DNA from: Novosphingobium sp. SG707
GTDB taxonomy: Bacteria; Pseudomonadota; Alphaproteobacteria; Sphingomonadales; Sphingomonadaceae
Length of the DNA: 64,000 nucleotides
Direction: 5' to 3'
NCBI RefSeq assembly: GCF_012275515.1
Contig: NZ_JAAZQL010000004.1
Location: forward strand, 434,001 to 498,000
Part shown: one piece after another, positions 49,282 to 56,889 of the stretch
Position numbering within the stretch: the first letter of the stretch is position 1
How the letters are laid out: the number at the start of each line of letters is the position of its first letter
Notes under the pieces: generated by a model
Database searches by the model: none
What the model was told of the DNA's origin: nothing
The model's input: only the letters and a program-made list of their open reading frames with translations
Translations under genes and position numbers: made by a program

Positions 49282-49503
49282 TCACTCATCAAGCGGGTTT
49301 TCATCGTCGGGCAAGCGAGCGGAGATCTCGCGCTCCTGGCTCTCGCGGCGATTGGCCTCTATCTTGGCCACACGCTCTGCCATCGCCTGCCATGCCGCCG
49401 CCGAATGCAAATGGCGTTCGCGGGCATTGGCCAGAATACTTGCCTCGGCATGGCGCAGACTTTGTTCGGCGCAATGCCGGTAATATTCGCTTGAGTTGGC
49501 CAT
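49282..49503 (-). CDS. Small helical protein, AWxxMA family (set 1)
   Basis: 73 residues, all helical (YYRHCAEQSLRHAEASILAN, AAAWQAMAERVAKIE). It shares the AEQ...A..I/VL.N.R.R.L.S..AW..MA pattern with the gene at 54004-54216. AAAGGA lies before the ATG at 49503. Last gene of the set headed by the csp gene at 49918. Function unknown. Confidence 0.7.
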   Translation of the reverse strand: MANSSEYYRHCAEQSLRHAEASILANARERHLHSAAAWQAMAERVAKIEANRRESQEREISARLPDDENPLDE

Positions 49504-49535
49504 GGCGATCCTTTCCCAACGGGATAAGCTGTCGA

Positions 49536-49637
49536 TCAATCCACCATATCAGCCACCAACCGCTGCATTTCGGCGACAGTGAGGACGCCCGATGGCAACC
49601 GATGCGCAAAATAAGGATGAACCGAAGTGGATTTCAC
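49536..49637 (-). CDS. Micro-protein, VAxMVD family (set 1)
   Basis: 33 residues from a GTG start: KSTSVHPYFAHRLPSG then LTVAEMQRLVADMVD. The C-terminal 15 residues match the end of the small gene at 54975-55127 (LSPLELRRIVAAMVD), and both lie among csp-linked small genes. No clear RBS; the start is uncertain. I call it because of the matched paralogue and its position. Confidence 0.45.
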   Translation of the reverse strand: MKSTSVHPYFAHRLPSGVLTVAEMQRLVADMVD

Positions 49638-49917
49638 AGAGAAAGCGATAAATTTCAGAATGGTAAGCATATGGATTGTCAAAAATTCAGGTAAGCGGCG
49701 GCCTCTCGGCCGTATAAGGACGGGTTGGGTTGAATAGGCAGCAGCCCTCCCGAACCCGAGGTGCGGAAGGAGGCTTCAAAGGCGGCATTTCCCGTGCCCG
49801 GCTGCGATCACGCAGAGCGGATCAAGCAGGCCAGACACGGGCCGCCGCGCCGAAAGGAAACCCTTCATCGCGACGGACATTTCCCGATGCCCCTACGGAC
49901 ACCGGCGAACACTTGAA
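49638..49917. other. Gap downstream of csp, no gene seen
   Basis: 280 bases. It holds a CGGCC-TCT-CGGCCG-type hairpin near 49697 but no ORF with RBS and family support. Confidence 0.35.
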
Positions 49918-50124
49918 TCAGGCAGAAACCAGATTGACTGCGGACTGCTTGCCGCGACGATCGGTTTCGACCTCATAGCTGAGACGCTGGTCCTTGTTCA
50001 GCGTGGCCATTCCGGCGTGCTGAACCGCGCTGATGTGGACAAAGCTGTCATTGCCGCCATCTTCGGGCGCAATGAAGCCATAACCTTTGTCAGTATTGAA
50101 GAACTTGACGGTGCCGATGGGCAT
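49918..50124 (-). CDS. Cold-shock protein, CspA family (copy 1)
   Basis: 68 residues, a single cold-shock domain. RNP1 is KGYGFIAP and RNP2 DSFVHISAV. It binds single-stranded RNA or DNA as a chaperone. The start follows AAAGGAAA. Upstream lies a leader of about 120 nt shared with the infA-like gene at 55173. Confidence 0.95.
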   Translation of the reverse strand: MPIGTVKFFNTDKGYGFIAPEDGGNDSFVHISAVQHAGMATLNKDQRLSYEVETDRRGKQSAVNLVSA

Positions 50125-50246
50125 GGGTGTTTCCTTTTCACGAAAACAAGAGAACCCACCCGCAAAAGCGCGGATGGAGCCAGCAGCATGTGAAGAGAAG
50201 GATAACCGAATTAATCGGATTCAAATTCCGTCGCAGGCGACGTTAG
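50125..50246 (-). promoter_or_regulatory. Shared leader of csp (copy 1)
   Basis: 5' region with a box at 50221-50246 (minus strand: CTAACGTCGCCTGCGACGGA and then ATTTGA; contains a CGTCGC/GCGACG inverted repeat), a CATGCTG..TGGCTCC block, a CCGCGCTTTTGCGGG hairpin and AAAAGGAA before the start. The same order occurs before the infA-like gene with the box at an identical distance. A GGAAT-16 bp-CGGTT pair (50225-50229, 50204-50208) loosely resembles an EcfG-type promoter. Confidence 0.7.
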
Positions 50247-50475
50247 CGGTTACCGCCATAGGTCGAAATTTTTCAAAAGTCAATTTACGTAGCGGAAGAT
50301 CGGCTGCGCGATTATCGTGGCAACTTCGCTCCATATCATCTAGGCGCCATATACACCGATCCGGCCGGCATCTGCTTTGCCCAATCATCCCAACCCGCGT
50401 CCCCGCCGGAGTTTCCATCCCATTTCCGCACCTCAATCCAGCCCCGCCACAATTACACCCCCTCCTTGCCATGAG
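50247..50475. other. Divergent gap upstream of csp leader
   Basis: About 230 bases between the csp leader and the coupled small ORF. It must hold the promoter of the plus-strand unit, but I see no convincing -35/-10 pair. Confidence 0.3.
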
Positions 50476-50637
50476 ATGCCGGTCACCATCGTCAGCCGTT
50501 GCCGCAACCATGTAACGGAGCGCCCGTTGGTGGGCGATCTGCCCTTCAATGCTTCCTTTGATGCTGTCGATATTTGGATTACTCGGGCAACCGAAACGGG
50601 GAGGTTGGCGTTCATTGCGAACGGAGCGCCACGATGA
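50476..50637 (+). CDS. Small ORF coupled to methyltransferase-like gene
   Basis: 53 residues (begins MPVTIVSRCRNHVTERPLVG). Its TGA overlaps the next gene's ATG (ATGA), the typical sign of translational coupling. No family recognised and the RBS is weak, so it could also be a leader peptide. Confidence 0.45.
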   Translation: MPVTIVSRCRNHVTERPLVGDLPFNASFDAVDIWITRATETGRLAFIANGAPR

Positions 50638-51329
50638 TGAGAAAATATGATCTTGTTGACCGCGCGCAGGTGCCTGGTGGCGTTGAGCTGCAATTGCTGC
50701 GCTGCGGCGACGAGTTCGCCATCGTATTTGGTCGGAACGAATTGATGAGCAGCGATATGTTCGCTTCTGAACAGGCGCTGGCCACTCTGACCTGTGAAAG
50801 AATCGCCGGACAGAATGCGCCGCAGGTGCTGATCGGCGGCTATGGCATGGGCTTCACCCTACGCGCGGCGCTGGCGGCGCTTGGCAAGGATGCCAGCGTG
50901 ATCGTGGCCGAACTGGTGCCGAAAATTCTGGTCTGGGCGCGCGGGCCGATGCATCGCCTGACGGATGGCTGCCTGGACGATGCGCGGGTGACGGTGGTGA
51001 TCGATGACGTCGGCCTGCTGATCCATTCGGCGGCGAGCGGCTATGATGCTATCCTCCTGGATGTGGACAACGGCCCTGAAGGTCTGACCCGCCGTCGCAA
51101 CGACATTCTCTATTCCCCCGCCGGATTGCAGGCGAGCCGAAAAGCGTTGCGCTCCGGCGGCGTGCTGGCGGTATGGTCAGCCGATGGCGACGGAGATTTT
51201 ACCCAGCGGCTGGAGCAAGCCGGGTTCGACGTCAGCGAGGTCAGGGTCAACGCCTTTGCTGTCGAAGCCGATCAATCCGTCGATGGAACACGTGTGAACC
51301 ATCATATCTGGTTTGCCCGCAAGCGCTGA
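50634..51329 (+). CDS. Spermidine-synthase-like SAM-binding protein
   Basis: 231 residues with a Rossmann SAM-binding fold of the spermine/spermidine synthase class: VLIGGYGMGFTLRAALAALG, VIVAELVPKILVWARGP, YDAILLDVDNGPEGL, ALRSGGVLAVWS. Whether it is an aminopropyltransferase or a methyltransferase is unclear. A truncated paralogue lies 285 bp downstream. Confidence 0.8.
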   Translation: MMRKYDLVDRAQVPGGVELQLLRCGDEFAIVFGRNELMSSDMFASEQALATLTCERIAGQNAPQVLIGGYGMGFTLRAALAALGKDASVIVAELVPKILVWARGPMHRLTDGCLDDARVTVVIDDVGLLIHSAASGYDAILLDVDNGPEGLTRRRNDILYSPAGLQASRKALRSGGVLAVWSADGDGDFTQRLEQAGFDVSEVRVNAFAVEADQSVDGTRVNHHIWFARKR

Positions 51330-51347
51330 TATCCATGGCCCGGTCGA

Positions 51348-51611
51348 CCGGTTCATCTGCCGCCCATGCTGGCCGCCATCCGGCGTCAATATCCCAAGCT
51401 GTCGATCGAACTTGTGGCAAGCGATGCTGTCGATGATCTGCTGCAACGCCGCGCGGATATCGCGATCCGCATGGTCGATCCTGTCCAGCAGGCATTGGTC
51501 GCGCGCAGGATCGGCACGGTGCAACTCGGTCTTTATGCCCATCGCGACTATCTCGACCGGCGCGGCCTTCCGCAATCCATCGCCGAACTGCCCGGGCACG
51601 ACCTGATCGGG
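51348..51611 (+). pseudogene. LysR regulator, internal fragment
   Basis: About 88 codons matching the start of a LysR effector-binding domain (LPPMLAAIRRQYPKLSIELV, LLQRRADIAIRM, VARRIGTVQLGLYAHRDYL, HDLIG). There is no HTH and the rest of the domain is missing. At about 51611 the sequence switches to a methyltransferase-like gene in another frame. Confidence 0.7.
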
Positions 51612-52108
51612 GTGGCTTCACTTTGCGCGCCGCGCTGGCCAATCTGCCTGATGACGCACAGGTCACCGTTGCGGAAATCGTGCCCGAGATCATTGCCTGG
51701 GCGCGCGGGCCGATGGCCGACGTGGCTGCAGGCTGCCTCGACGATCAGCGCGTCAGGCTTGTACAGGGCGATGTCGTCGACGTGATCGCTGGCTCTGCGG
51801 GCGGGTTTGATGCCATTCTGCTCGATGTCGATAACGGACCCGACGGCTTGGTGCGCGCCGGCAATGACCGACTGTATGCCAAGGCCGGGTTGCGCACTGC
51901 TGCCCGCGCGTTGCGCCCCGGTGGGGTGCTGGCAATCTGGTCCGCCGCGCGCGACGACGCCTTCACACGACGCCTGAAAGCCGCCGGTTTCGCGGTGGAC
52001 GAGGTTACGGTCTATGCGCGCTATGACAAGCAAGGCAACGGCAAAGGCGCCAAGCATGTGATCTGGTTCGCGAAACTCGACGCCGAACGGCGTTGCAAAA
52101 CGCTTTAA
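51612..52108 (+). pseudogene. Spermidine-synthase-like gene, 5' truncated paralogue
   Basis: Coding from GFTLRAALANLPDDAQVTVA to the natural stop, closely matching residues 65-231 of the intact gene at 50634 (ARGPMADVAAGCLDDQRV, DAILLDVDNGPDGL). The N-terminal third, including the glycine-rich start of the SAM site, is replaced by the LysR fragment, so it is probably not functional. Confidence 0.7.
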
Positions 52109-52275
52109 TTCCGGTTGCGCCGCCATTCCTGACGTGCCCGGACGCTGATCAGGGCGTTGGAACCGATCGCACATTCACGTTGATCGATCGCAGCACGGCG
52201 TGAGGACAGGTGGATCTGGTGCGCATCTTCGAGGCTCTCTGCCGCGTCAGCCCCGCGCGCGAACACAGCATAGAA

Positions 52276-53736
52276 GGCGGATTCAACCGGTCATCGCAAC
52301 ACCCCGAAAATTGGAGGTTGTGGTCATGGCGGGTCGACGCGCATCAGAGCGAAGCACACGAGGAAAATTGCGTTCACCTGGACGTCCACCCGCATGGCGG
52401 CGTGAGCATCAACGCCGCTTTTGGCAGGCGATTGTCCAAGGCCGCTCAAGTGAGCAAGCCGCTGCCGATGCCGGTATTTCGACGCCGCTTGGTCCACGCT
52501 GGTTTCGGAGTTCGGGAGGTATGCCGCCAACACATCTGGCGCCTTTGGCACCTGCACTTACCGGTAGATTTCTAACCTTCCACGAGCGGGAGGAGATCGC
52601 AATCGAACTCGCCCGGGGAACCGGGATCCGCGCAATCGCACGCAAGCTCCAGCGTTCGCCGAGTACGATTTCGCGTGAAATTCGGCGCAACGCTGCAACC
52701 CGTGGCGGCAATCTGGATTACCGGGCCATTGCAGCCCAATGGCATGCGGACCGTGCGGCAGCGCGACCTAGACCTAGCAAGCTGGCGACAAATCCTGCAT
52801 TGCGGGCCTATGTGGAGGAGCGTCTTTCCGGCCAGGTTACAGATGCGCAGGGTATCGGCTTTGCCGGCCCGGCAGTGGTATGGAAGAAGCGTCGCGCTGT
52901 TCATCGCCAAAGCAGGCGTTGGTCGACTGCATGGAGCCCCGAGCAGATCGCGCAGAGGCTTCGGATCGATTTCCCGGAGGATACTACCATGCGCATCAGC
53001 CATGAAGCGATCTATCAGTCGCTGTATATTCAAGGGCGTGGCGCCTTACGCCGGGATCTAACAGCATGCCTGCGCTCTGGCCGTGCGCTGCGCGTACCTC
53101 GCGAACGCGTCAGAGGTCGCGGAAAATCATTCGTGACGGATGCCATCATGATCAGCGAACGGCCACCGGAAGTGGAAGATCGGGCTGTTCCCGGACACTG
53201 GGAGGGCGATCTTATCCTTGGCATGCACAGCTCGGCGATCGGCACGCTTGTCGAACGCAGTTCGCGCTTTACGATGCTGCTGCACCTGCCGCGCATGGAC
53301 GGCTATCAACGCGGCCAGGGGATCAAGAACGGTCCTCCTCTTGCCGGGCATGGCGCCGAAGCTGTTCGTGAAGCTATCGCCGAGTCCATGTGCAAACTGC
53401 CTGAAAAGCTACGCCAGTCACTGACTTGGGATCAAGGTGCAGAAATGGCGCAACATGCCCGGCTGCGCGTCGAAAGCGGGCTTGATATCTACTTCTGCGA
53501 TCCGCAAAGCCCTTGGCAGCGAGGATCGAACGAGAACACCAATGGCCTGCTACGCCAGTACTTCCCGAAAGGCACAGACCTGAGCAATCATAACACCCGT
53601 GAACTGGATGCTGTTGCTCACACCTTAAATACTCGGCCTCGCAAAACTCTCGGATGGAAAACACCTGCAGAAGCTCTCGACCAATTCCTCGCTGGGCAGT
53701 ATGAAGCCAGTGTTGCGATGACCGGTTGAATCCGCC
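52276..53736 (+). mobile_element. IS30-family insertion sequence
   Basis: 1461 bp bounded by 27-bp perfect inverted repeats (outer sequence GGCGGATTCAACCGGTCATC) and flanked by a 3-bp direct repeat GAA (52273-52275 and 53737-53739). Contains one intact transposase. The match of both ends and the target duplication suggest a recent insertion. Confidence 0.92.
52326..53729 (+). CDS. IS30-family transposase
   Basis: 467 residues. HTH region (LTFHEREEIAIELARGTGIR, SPSTISREIRRN), then a DDE catalytic domain: D in VPGHWEGDLILG, D in SLTWDQGAEMAQH and E in RGSNENTNGLLRQYFPKGTD. The N-terminal 100 residues are longer than in small IS30 transposases. I start at MAGRRASERST, just inside the left inverted repeat. 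Confidence 0.92.
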   Translation: MAGRRASERSTRGKLRSPGRPPAWRREHQRRFWQAIVQGRSSEQAAADAGISTPLGPRWFRSSGGMPPTHLAPLAPALTGRFLTFHEREEIAIELARGTGIRAIARKLQRSPSTISREIRRNAATRGGNLDYRAIAAQWHADRAAARPRPSKLATNPALRAYVEERLSGQVTDAQGIGFAGPAVVWKKRRAVHRQSRRWSTAWSPEQIAQRLRIDFPEDTTMRISHEAIYQSLYIQGRGALRRDLTACLRSGRALRVPRERVRGRGKSFVTDAIMISERPPEVEDRAVPGHWEGDLILGMHSSAIGTLVERSSRFTMLLHLPRMDGYQRGQGIKNGPPLAGHGAEAVREAIAESMCKLPEKLRQSLTWDQGAEMAQHARLRVESGLDIYFCDPQSPWQRGSNENTNGLLRQYFPKGTDLSNHNTRELDAVAHTLNTRPRKTLGWKTPAEALDQFLAGQYEASVAMTG

Positions 53737-53749
53737 GAAGGCGCGGGCC

Positions 53750-54007
53750 TCACTTTGGCGCCACAACGACTGCAAACAGCCGATCAATATTCAGCTGAAG
53801 GTCCTGAACAGCCGGGTTTTCGGCATATTTAGGCAATCCCAGCGGCAGACTCATGCTCTCATGCATGGCCGAGGTCTCCGCGTCATTCAGGAGGCCTCGC
53901 TTTCTCAGGATGTTGGCAAGGCTGACAATTCCGTTGATGGCGGAAACGTCCGAGGCCTCAAGTGCATCAATCAGGTCTTTTTCGGCAAGGTTCGGGTTCT
54001 CTGTCAT
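53750..54007 (-). CDS. Small acidic protein (85 aa)
   Basis: 85 residues (begins MTENPNLAEKDLIDALEASD), helical and acidic. No family recognised. It overlaps the preceding small gene by 4 bp (ATGA), so it is the last gene of set 2. The IS30 target site is 11 bp past its stop. Confidence 0.7.
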   Translation of the reverse strand: MTENPNLAEKDLIDALEASDVSAINGIVSLANILRKRGLLNDAETSAMHESMSLPLGLPKYAENPAVQDLQLNIDRLFAVVVAPK

Positions 54008-54216
54008 TGCGAAGCACCTAGCAAATGGCTCGCAGCGAGCTTTTCGTGCTGGGCAAGCTCCCGGTTGCGCGCGACTTCAAGGACCTGATTGGCCATGCTG
54101 CGCCATGCCTTCTCGGAGCGCAATGCCCGTGCCCGCACATTCTCCAGCACGCAGCAAGCCGCTTCTTGGGCGGCTTGCTCGGCTCGTTCGATGAGAAATT
54201 CGTACGAAAGCGCCAT
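54004..54216 (-). CDS. Small helical protein, AWxxMA family (set 2)
   Basis: 70 residues: FLIERAEQAAQEAACCVLEN and RALRSEKAWRSMANQVLEV. Matches the pattern of the set 1 gene at 49282-49503. AAGGAG precedes two ATGs (54222 and 54216); I prefer the second for spacing. Coupled to the next small gene. Confidence 0.7.
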   Translation of the reverse strand: MALSYEFLIERAEQAAQEAACCVLENVRARALRSEKAWRSMANQVLEVARNRELAQHEKLAASHLLGASQ

Positions 54217-54295
54217 AAGCATTCACTCCTTGGTTGTGGTCAGGGGCATCGGACATGTCGGCAGTTCCCCAGCAGGCTGCCGACATGTCTGTTGA

Positions 54296-54505
54296 TCAGT
54301 TGGCGCTGCTGAGATTGATCGCCGATTCCTTGCCGTTGCGGCCGGTCTCGACGTCATAGGACACGCGCTGGTCCTTGCTCAGAGTTCCAAGGCCGGCAGC
54401 CTGCACGGCAGAAATATGGACAAAGCTGTCCTTGCTGCCGTCATCAGGCTGAATGAAGCCATAGCCCTTGTCTTCGTTGAAAAATTTTACGGTTCCGGTA
54501 GTCAT
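54296..54505 (-). CDS. Cold-shock protein, CspA family (copy 2)
   Basis: 69 residues with RNP1 KGYGFIQP and RNP2 DSFVHISAV. Close paralogue of copy 1. AAAGGAAA precedes the start. Its own upstream region does not show the shared csp/infA leader; it may be read from the infA-like unit or from its own promoter. Confidence 0.95.
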   Translation of the reverse strand: MTTGTVKFFNEDKGYGFIQPDDGSKDSFVHISAVQAAGLGTLSKDQRVSYDVETGRNGKESAINLSSAN

Positions 54506-54700
54506 GATCGTTTCCTTTCAAGAAACATTGGTGGACATCAGCGATTGCTGACGATGTCAGGCTTCAAGTCGTCCATTGAAAGGAAGTCGTCGTCTTGCAG
54601 GAATGGGAACACAGCCCCAGATCTGAAACCAATTCGTCGATACCTGTCGAAGTTCGACACGAGCAGGATAGGTGCGCCGGCATTCACTGGCGCGTTTGCA

Positions 54701-54901
54701 TCAGGCGCTTGCCGGCGCCGAACAATGAGTAATGCTCCAGGCGCAGGCAGCAGCAGCGCCGAGTTGGCGCTGGACAGCGCTTATCCGGCCTGCAATCGAC
54801 AAGGCTTGAGCAAGATGTGCCCGGCGAACGTCATTGCAGACCGAATGATCGGCCCGCATCAACGCTTGCTGATGAGCGGCATATTCTTTGTTGATATCCA
54901 T
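54701..54901 (-). CDS. Small protein (66 aa)
   Basis: 66 residues (MDINKEYAAHQQALMRADHS, then LAQALSIAGRISAVQRQLG). Helical; no family with known function recognised. AGGAG lies 7 nt before the ATG. It lies between the infA-linked micro-protein gene and csp copy 2. Confidence 0.65.
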   Translation of the reverse strand: MDINKEYAAHQQALMRADHSVCNDVRRAHLAQALSIAGRISAVQRQLGAAAACAWSITHCSAPASA

Positions 54902-54974
54902 AGGACATCTCCTGCTGGACGCGGCCCGGCCCAACGCAAGTCCGCGCCAGGCCTTTCCGCGAGGGTCTTCCTGA

Positions 54975-55127
54975 TCAGTCGACCATCGCTGCGACGATGC
55001 GTCGCAGTTCGAGGGGCGAAAGCATGGCGGTGGAAGTCATGTACCGGCCCATGGTTTCGCCTGCCGCCGAGTTCTTGCGCGGCGAGTTTGTGTGGCGCTT
55101 GAAAGCGCCAGTATGCATCAAAGTCAT
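54975..55127 (-). CDS. Micro-protein, VAxMVD family (set 2)
   Basis: 50 residues: a basic N-terminus (MTLMHTGAFKRHTNSPRKNS) and C-terminal LSPLELRRIVAAMVD. AAGGA lies 5 nt before the ATG. It follows the infA-like gene by 45 bp. A shorter paralogue is at 49536-49637. Confidence 0.65.
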   Translation of the reverse strand: MTLMHTGAFKRHTNSPRKNSAAGETMGRYMTSTAMLSPLELRRIVAAMVD

Positions 55128-55172
55128 TTTATCCTTGCGGGCAGCGATGCGCTGCCGCCTCATGAAATCAGA

Positions 55173-55439
55173 TTAGCGCCTGATCACACGCCTACGGACA
55201 GCACCTAGCCCCTGGCCGGGCGTCCGTTCGCGATAGATGATCCGACCTTTGGTCAGGTCGTAAGGCGTCATTTCCAAGTGTACGAGGTCGCCAACGACCG
55301 AGCGGATCCGGTGACGGCGCATTTTACCTGCCGTGTAGGCGATAATCCGATACCCATTGTCGAGTGTCACGCCAAAGCGTCCATCGGGCAGTATCTCGTC
55401 GATCTTGCCTTCCACCGTCATGAGCTCTTCTTTCGCCAA
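55173..55439 (-). CDS. infA: Accessory translation initiation factor IF-1-like protein
   Basis: 88 residues. An S1/OB-fold IF-1 domain ([52 protein letters not shown]) with a basic tail of about 14 residues ([15 protein letters not shown]) not found in typical 72-residue IF-1. The start is TTG in TTG-GCG-AAA-GAA-GAG, matching the MAKEE start of IF-1, with AAGGA 6 nt upstream. The placement among cold-shock genes suggests a stress-specific copy beside a core infA elsewhere; that is inference. Confidence 0.85.
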   Translation of the reverse strand: MAKEELMTVEGKIDEILPDGRFGVTLDNGYRIIAYTAGKMRRHRIRSVVGDLVHLEMTPYDLTKGRIIYRERTPGQGLGAVRRRVIRR

Positions 55440-55561
55440 TCCAGTTCCTTGCGTACAAAAAGTCATCCGCGAACGGGCGGATCCCGGCACGGAGCCACAC
55501 AGCATGAAATGGAAAAGGGGCCGCAAAGGCGGCAATCAAATTCCGTCGCAAACGACGTTAG
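55440..55561 (-). promoter_or_regulatory. Shared leader of infA-like gene
   Basis: Box at 55536-55561, 24 of 26 bases identical to the csp box, placed 97 nt before the start codon in both genes. Then CATGCTG..TGGCTCC, a hairpin ATCCGC-CCGTTC-GCGGAT, a TTTTTGTACG stretch and AAGGAA before TTG, in the same order as the csp leader. Confidence 0.7.
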
Positions 55562-56096
55562 GCAATTTTCTATTAGCGGATAGTTTGAAAATTACAAGCA
55601 GTTTTGAAAAGCATGCGGGTAAGTATGAAGAGGTGCCGTTCCGGGCGCCACGCCATCCGGGCCGTTCCTAGCTACGGCATGGTAACGTGAATGTAGGACA
55701 GTTAACTACCTTTGCTCGCCGACAGGAGACTTTCAGATCTGTCCGCAACCTTGGACCTAGTAGAGATGGCCGTCGCTACCTGGTGAATGGCGGGTTTCGG
55801 CCTAGCTGGACGTTTTTGGGTATGGCGGAGAATAGCGGCAAAGTCCCACGACACCGCGTTCGCTTCTGGCGGAAGGCGCCCAATTATGGACATTCGATTG
55901 CCAACTACAGCGCTGGGCATGCGCTCCGTTCGGCCGCCGCGATCTTCACCATCAACTGGCCGAACACTCTGTCCGAGGCGGTCGGGTGCATCCGCCGCAA
56001 CGCTTGCGAGGTGACCAGGAACTCATCGGGAGGCACGTCGGCCTGGTGAAATAGGCCGACCGTCCCTACCCGAACGATTTTGGGTGGCGTTCCCGG
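55562..56096. other. Gap with no confirmed gene
   Basis: About 535 bases between the infA leader and the secreted-protein gene. On the minus strand the frame stays open for about 60 codons right after the 56097 stop (contains EFLVTSQALRRMHPTASDRV), which could be a decayed gene, but no start codon or RBS supports it. Confidence 0.35.
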
Positions 56097-56528
56097 TTAC
56101 TCCAGTGTGATTTTGACGCCGCCGCCGCTGGCGCTGAGCTGCAAGCCTTTCGAACTGGTGTCGAGTTCAAGTATGACATTTCCCTTCTTGAGCTTGATGC
56201 TGCCCGCGCCTCTGACCGCCGTAGCGCTAGCATCAGCCGCAACATAAGTCCCGGCGAAGTTGGAGATGTTGGTTAGGTTCGAAACTCGACCATAGCCGCG
56301 GATTTTCGCAACACCAATTTTGCCGACTGAAATACCGCCGATCTTGAACTTGTATTTTTTGCCGTTGTACGTAAGTGTGCCACCGCCGACGTTACCGCCG
56401 AGAAGGAATCCGAACTGGGTTTCACTTATAGTAATCCTGCCGCTGGTTGACTTCGCCTCGGCGATAAGCGGAGTGCCAACCATTGTTGCTACTGCCGTCG
56501 CGAAGACGAAGTTGCGGCATATACCCAT
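56097..56528 (-). CDS. Secreted protein, possibly DUF1134/EipA-like
   Basis: 143 residues. Signal peptide MGICRNFVFATAVATMVGTPLIAEA, then a Gly-rich beta domain (GGISVGKIGVAKIRGYGRVS, NFAGTYVAADASATAV, SSKGLQLSASGGGVKI). The pattern recalls periplasmic DUF1134 (EipA) proteins of alphaproteobacteria; this match is tentative. GAGGG lies before the ATG. GC content is lower than in the core genes. Confidence 0.6.
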   Translation of the reverse strand: MGICRNFVFATAVATMVGTPLIAEAKSTSGRITISETQFGFLLGGNVGGGTLTYNGKKYKFKIGGISVGKIGVAKIRGYGRVSNLTNISNFAGTYVAADASATAVRGAGSIKLKKGNVILELDTSSKGLQLSASGGGVKITLE

Positions 56529-56889
56529 GTCAAAATCCCTCTGAGATTACGTGCTGAACGGTATCCTTCCGTAACAGTTGCAGGGGCACAAAGTTCCGTC
56601 CGCTTCCGGCAGAAGCCGCCGTCGCCGCAAATAGCATCTGTGGACGCCCCTGAAGAAGCAAGCGTAAAATTGGGTCTGGTACGTAGTCGGGTGCTGCCAT
56701 CTGTCCGGCCTCTGAGTGCAGCGCCATGCTGCGGGCCCGTATGGGAGTTCGCGGATCGGATCCATATCAGCTTATCGCGCTCGAAGCGCTCTGCCATTCC
56801 CTGGTTTGCCAATCCGGTCTTGCCGACCGTTGTGCCATACCCTCCTTCGACCGCCTACGTCTCCGACGACCTCTGACGTTGGCCTCGGC
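56529..56889. other. Gap with no gene seen
   Basis: 361 bases between the secreted-protein gene and the IS110 transposase. Short overlapping open frames on both strands lack RBS and protein families. It probably holds the promoter of the 56097 gene and the end of the IS. Confidence 0.35.

Noticed and set aside
52138..52190. EcfG-type promoter (GGAAC...CGTT) before IS30
   Set aside because: The spacer is about 14 bp instead of 16-17 and no intact gene follows.
52209..52275. LysR-like N-terminus (VDLVRIFEALCRV) cut by IS30
   Set aside because: Only about 13 suggestive residues; the sequence past the IS right end does not continue a LysR protein.
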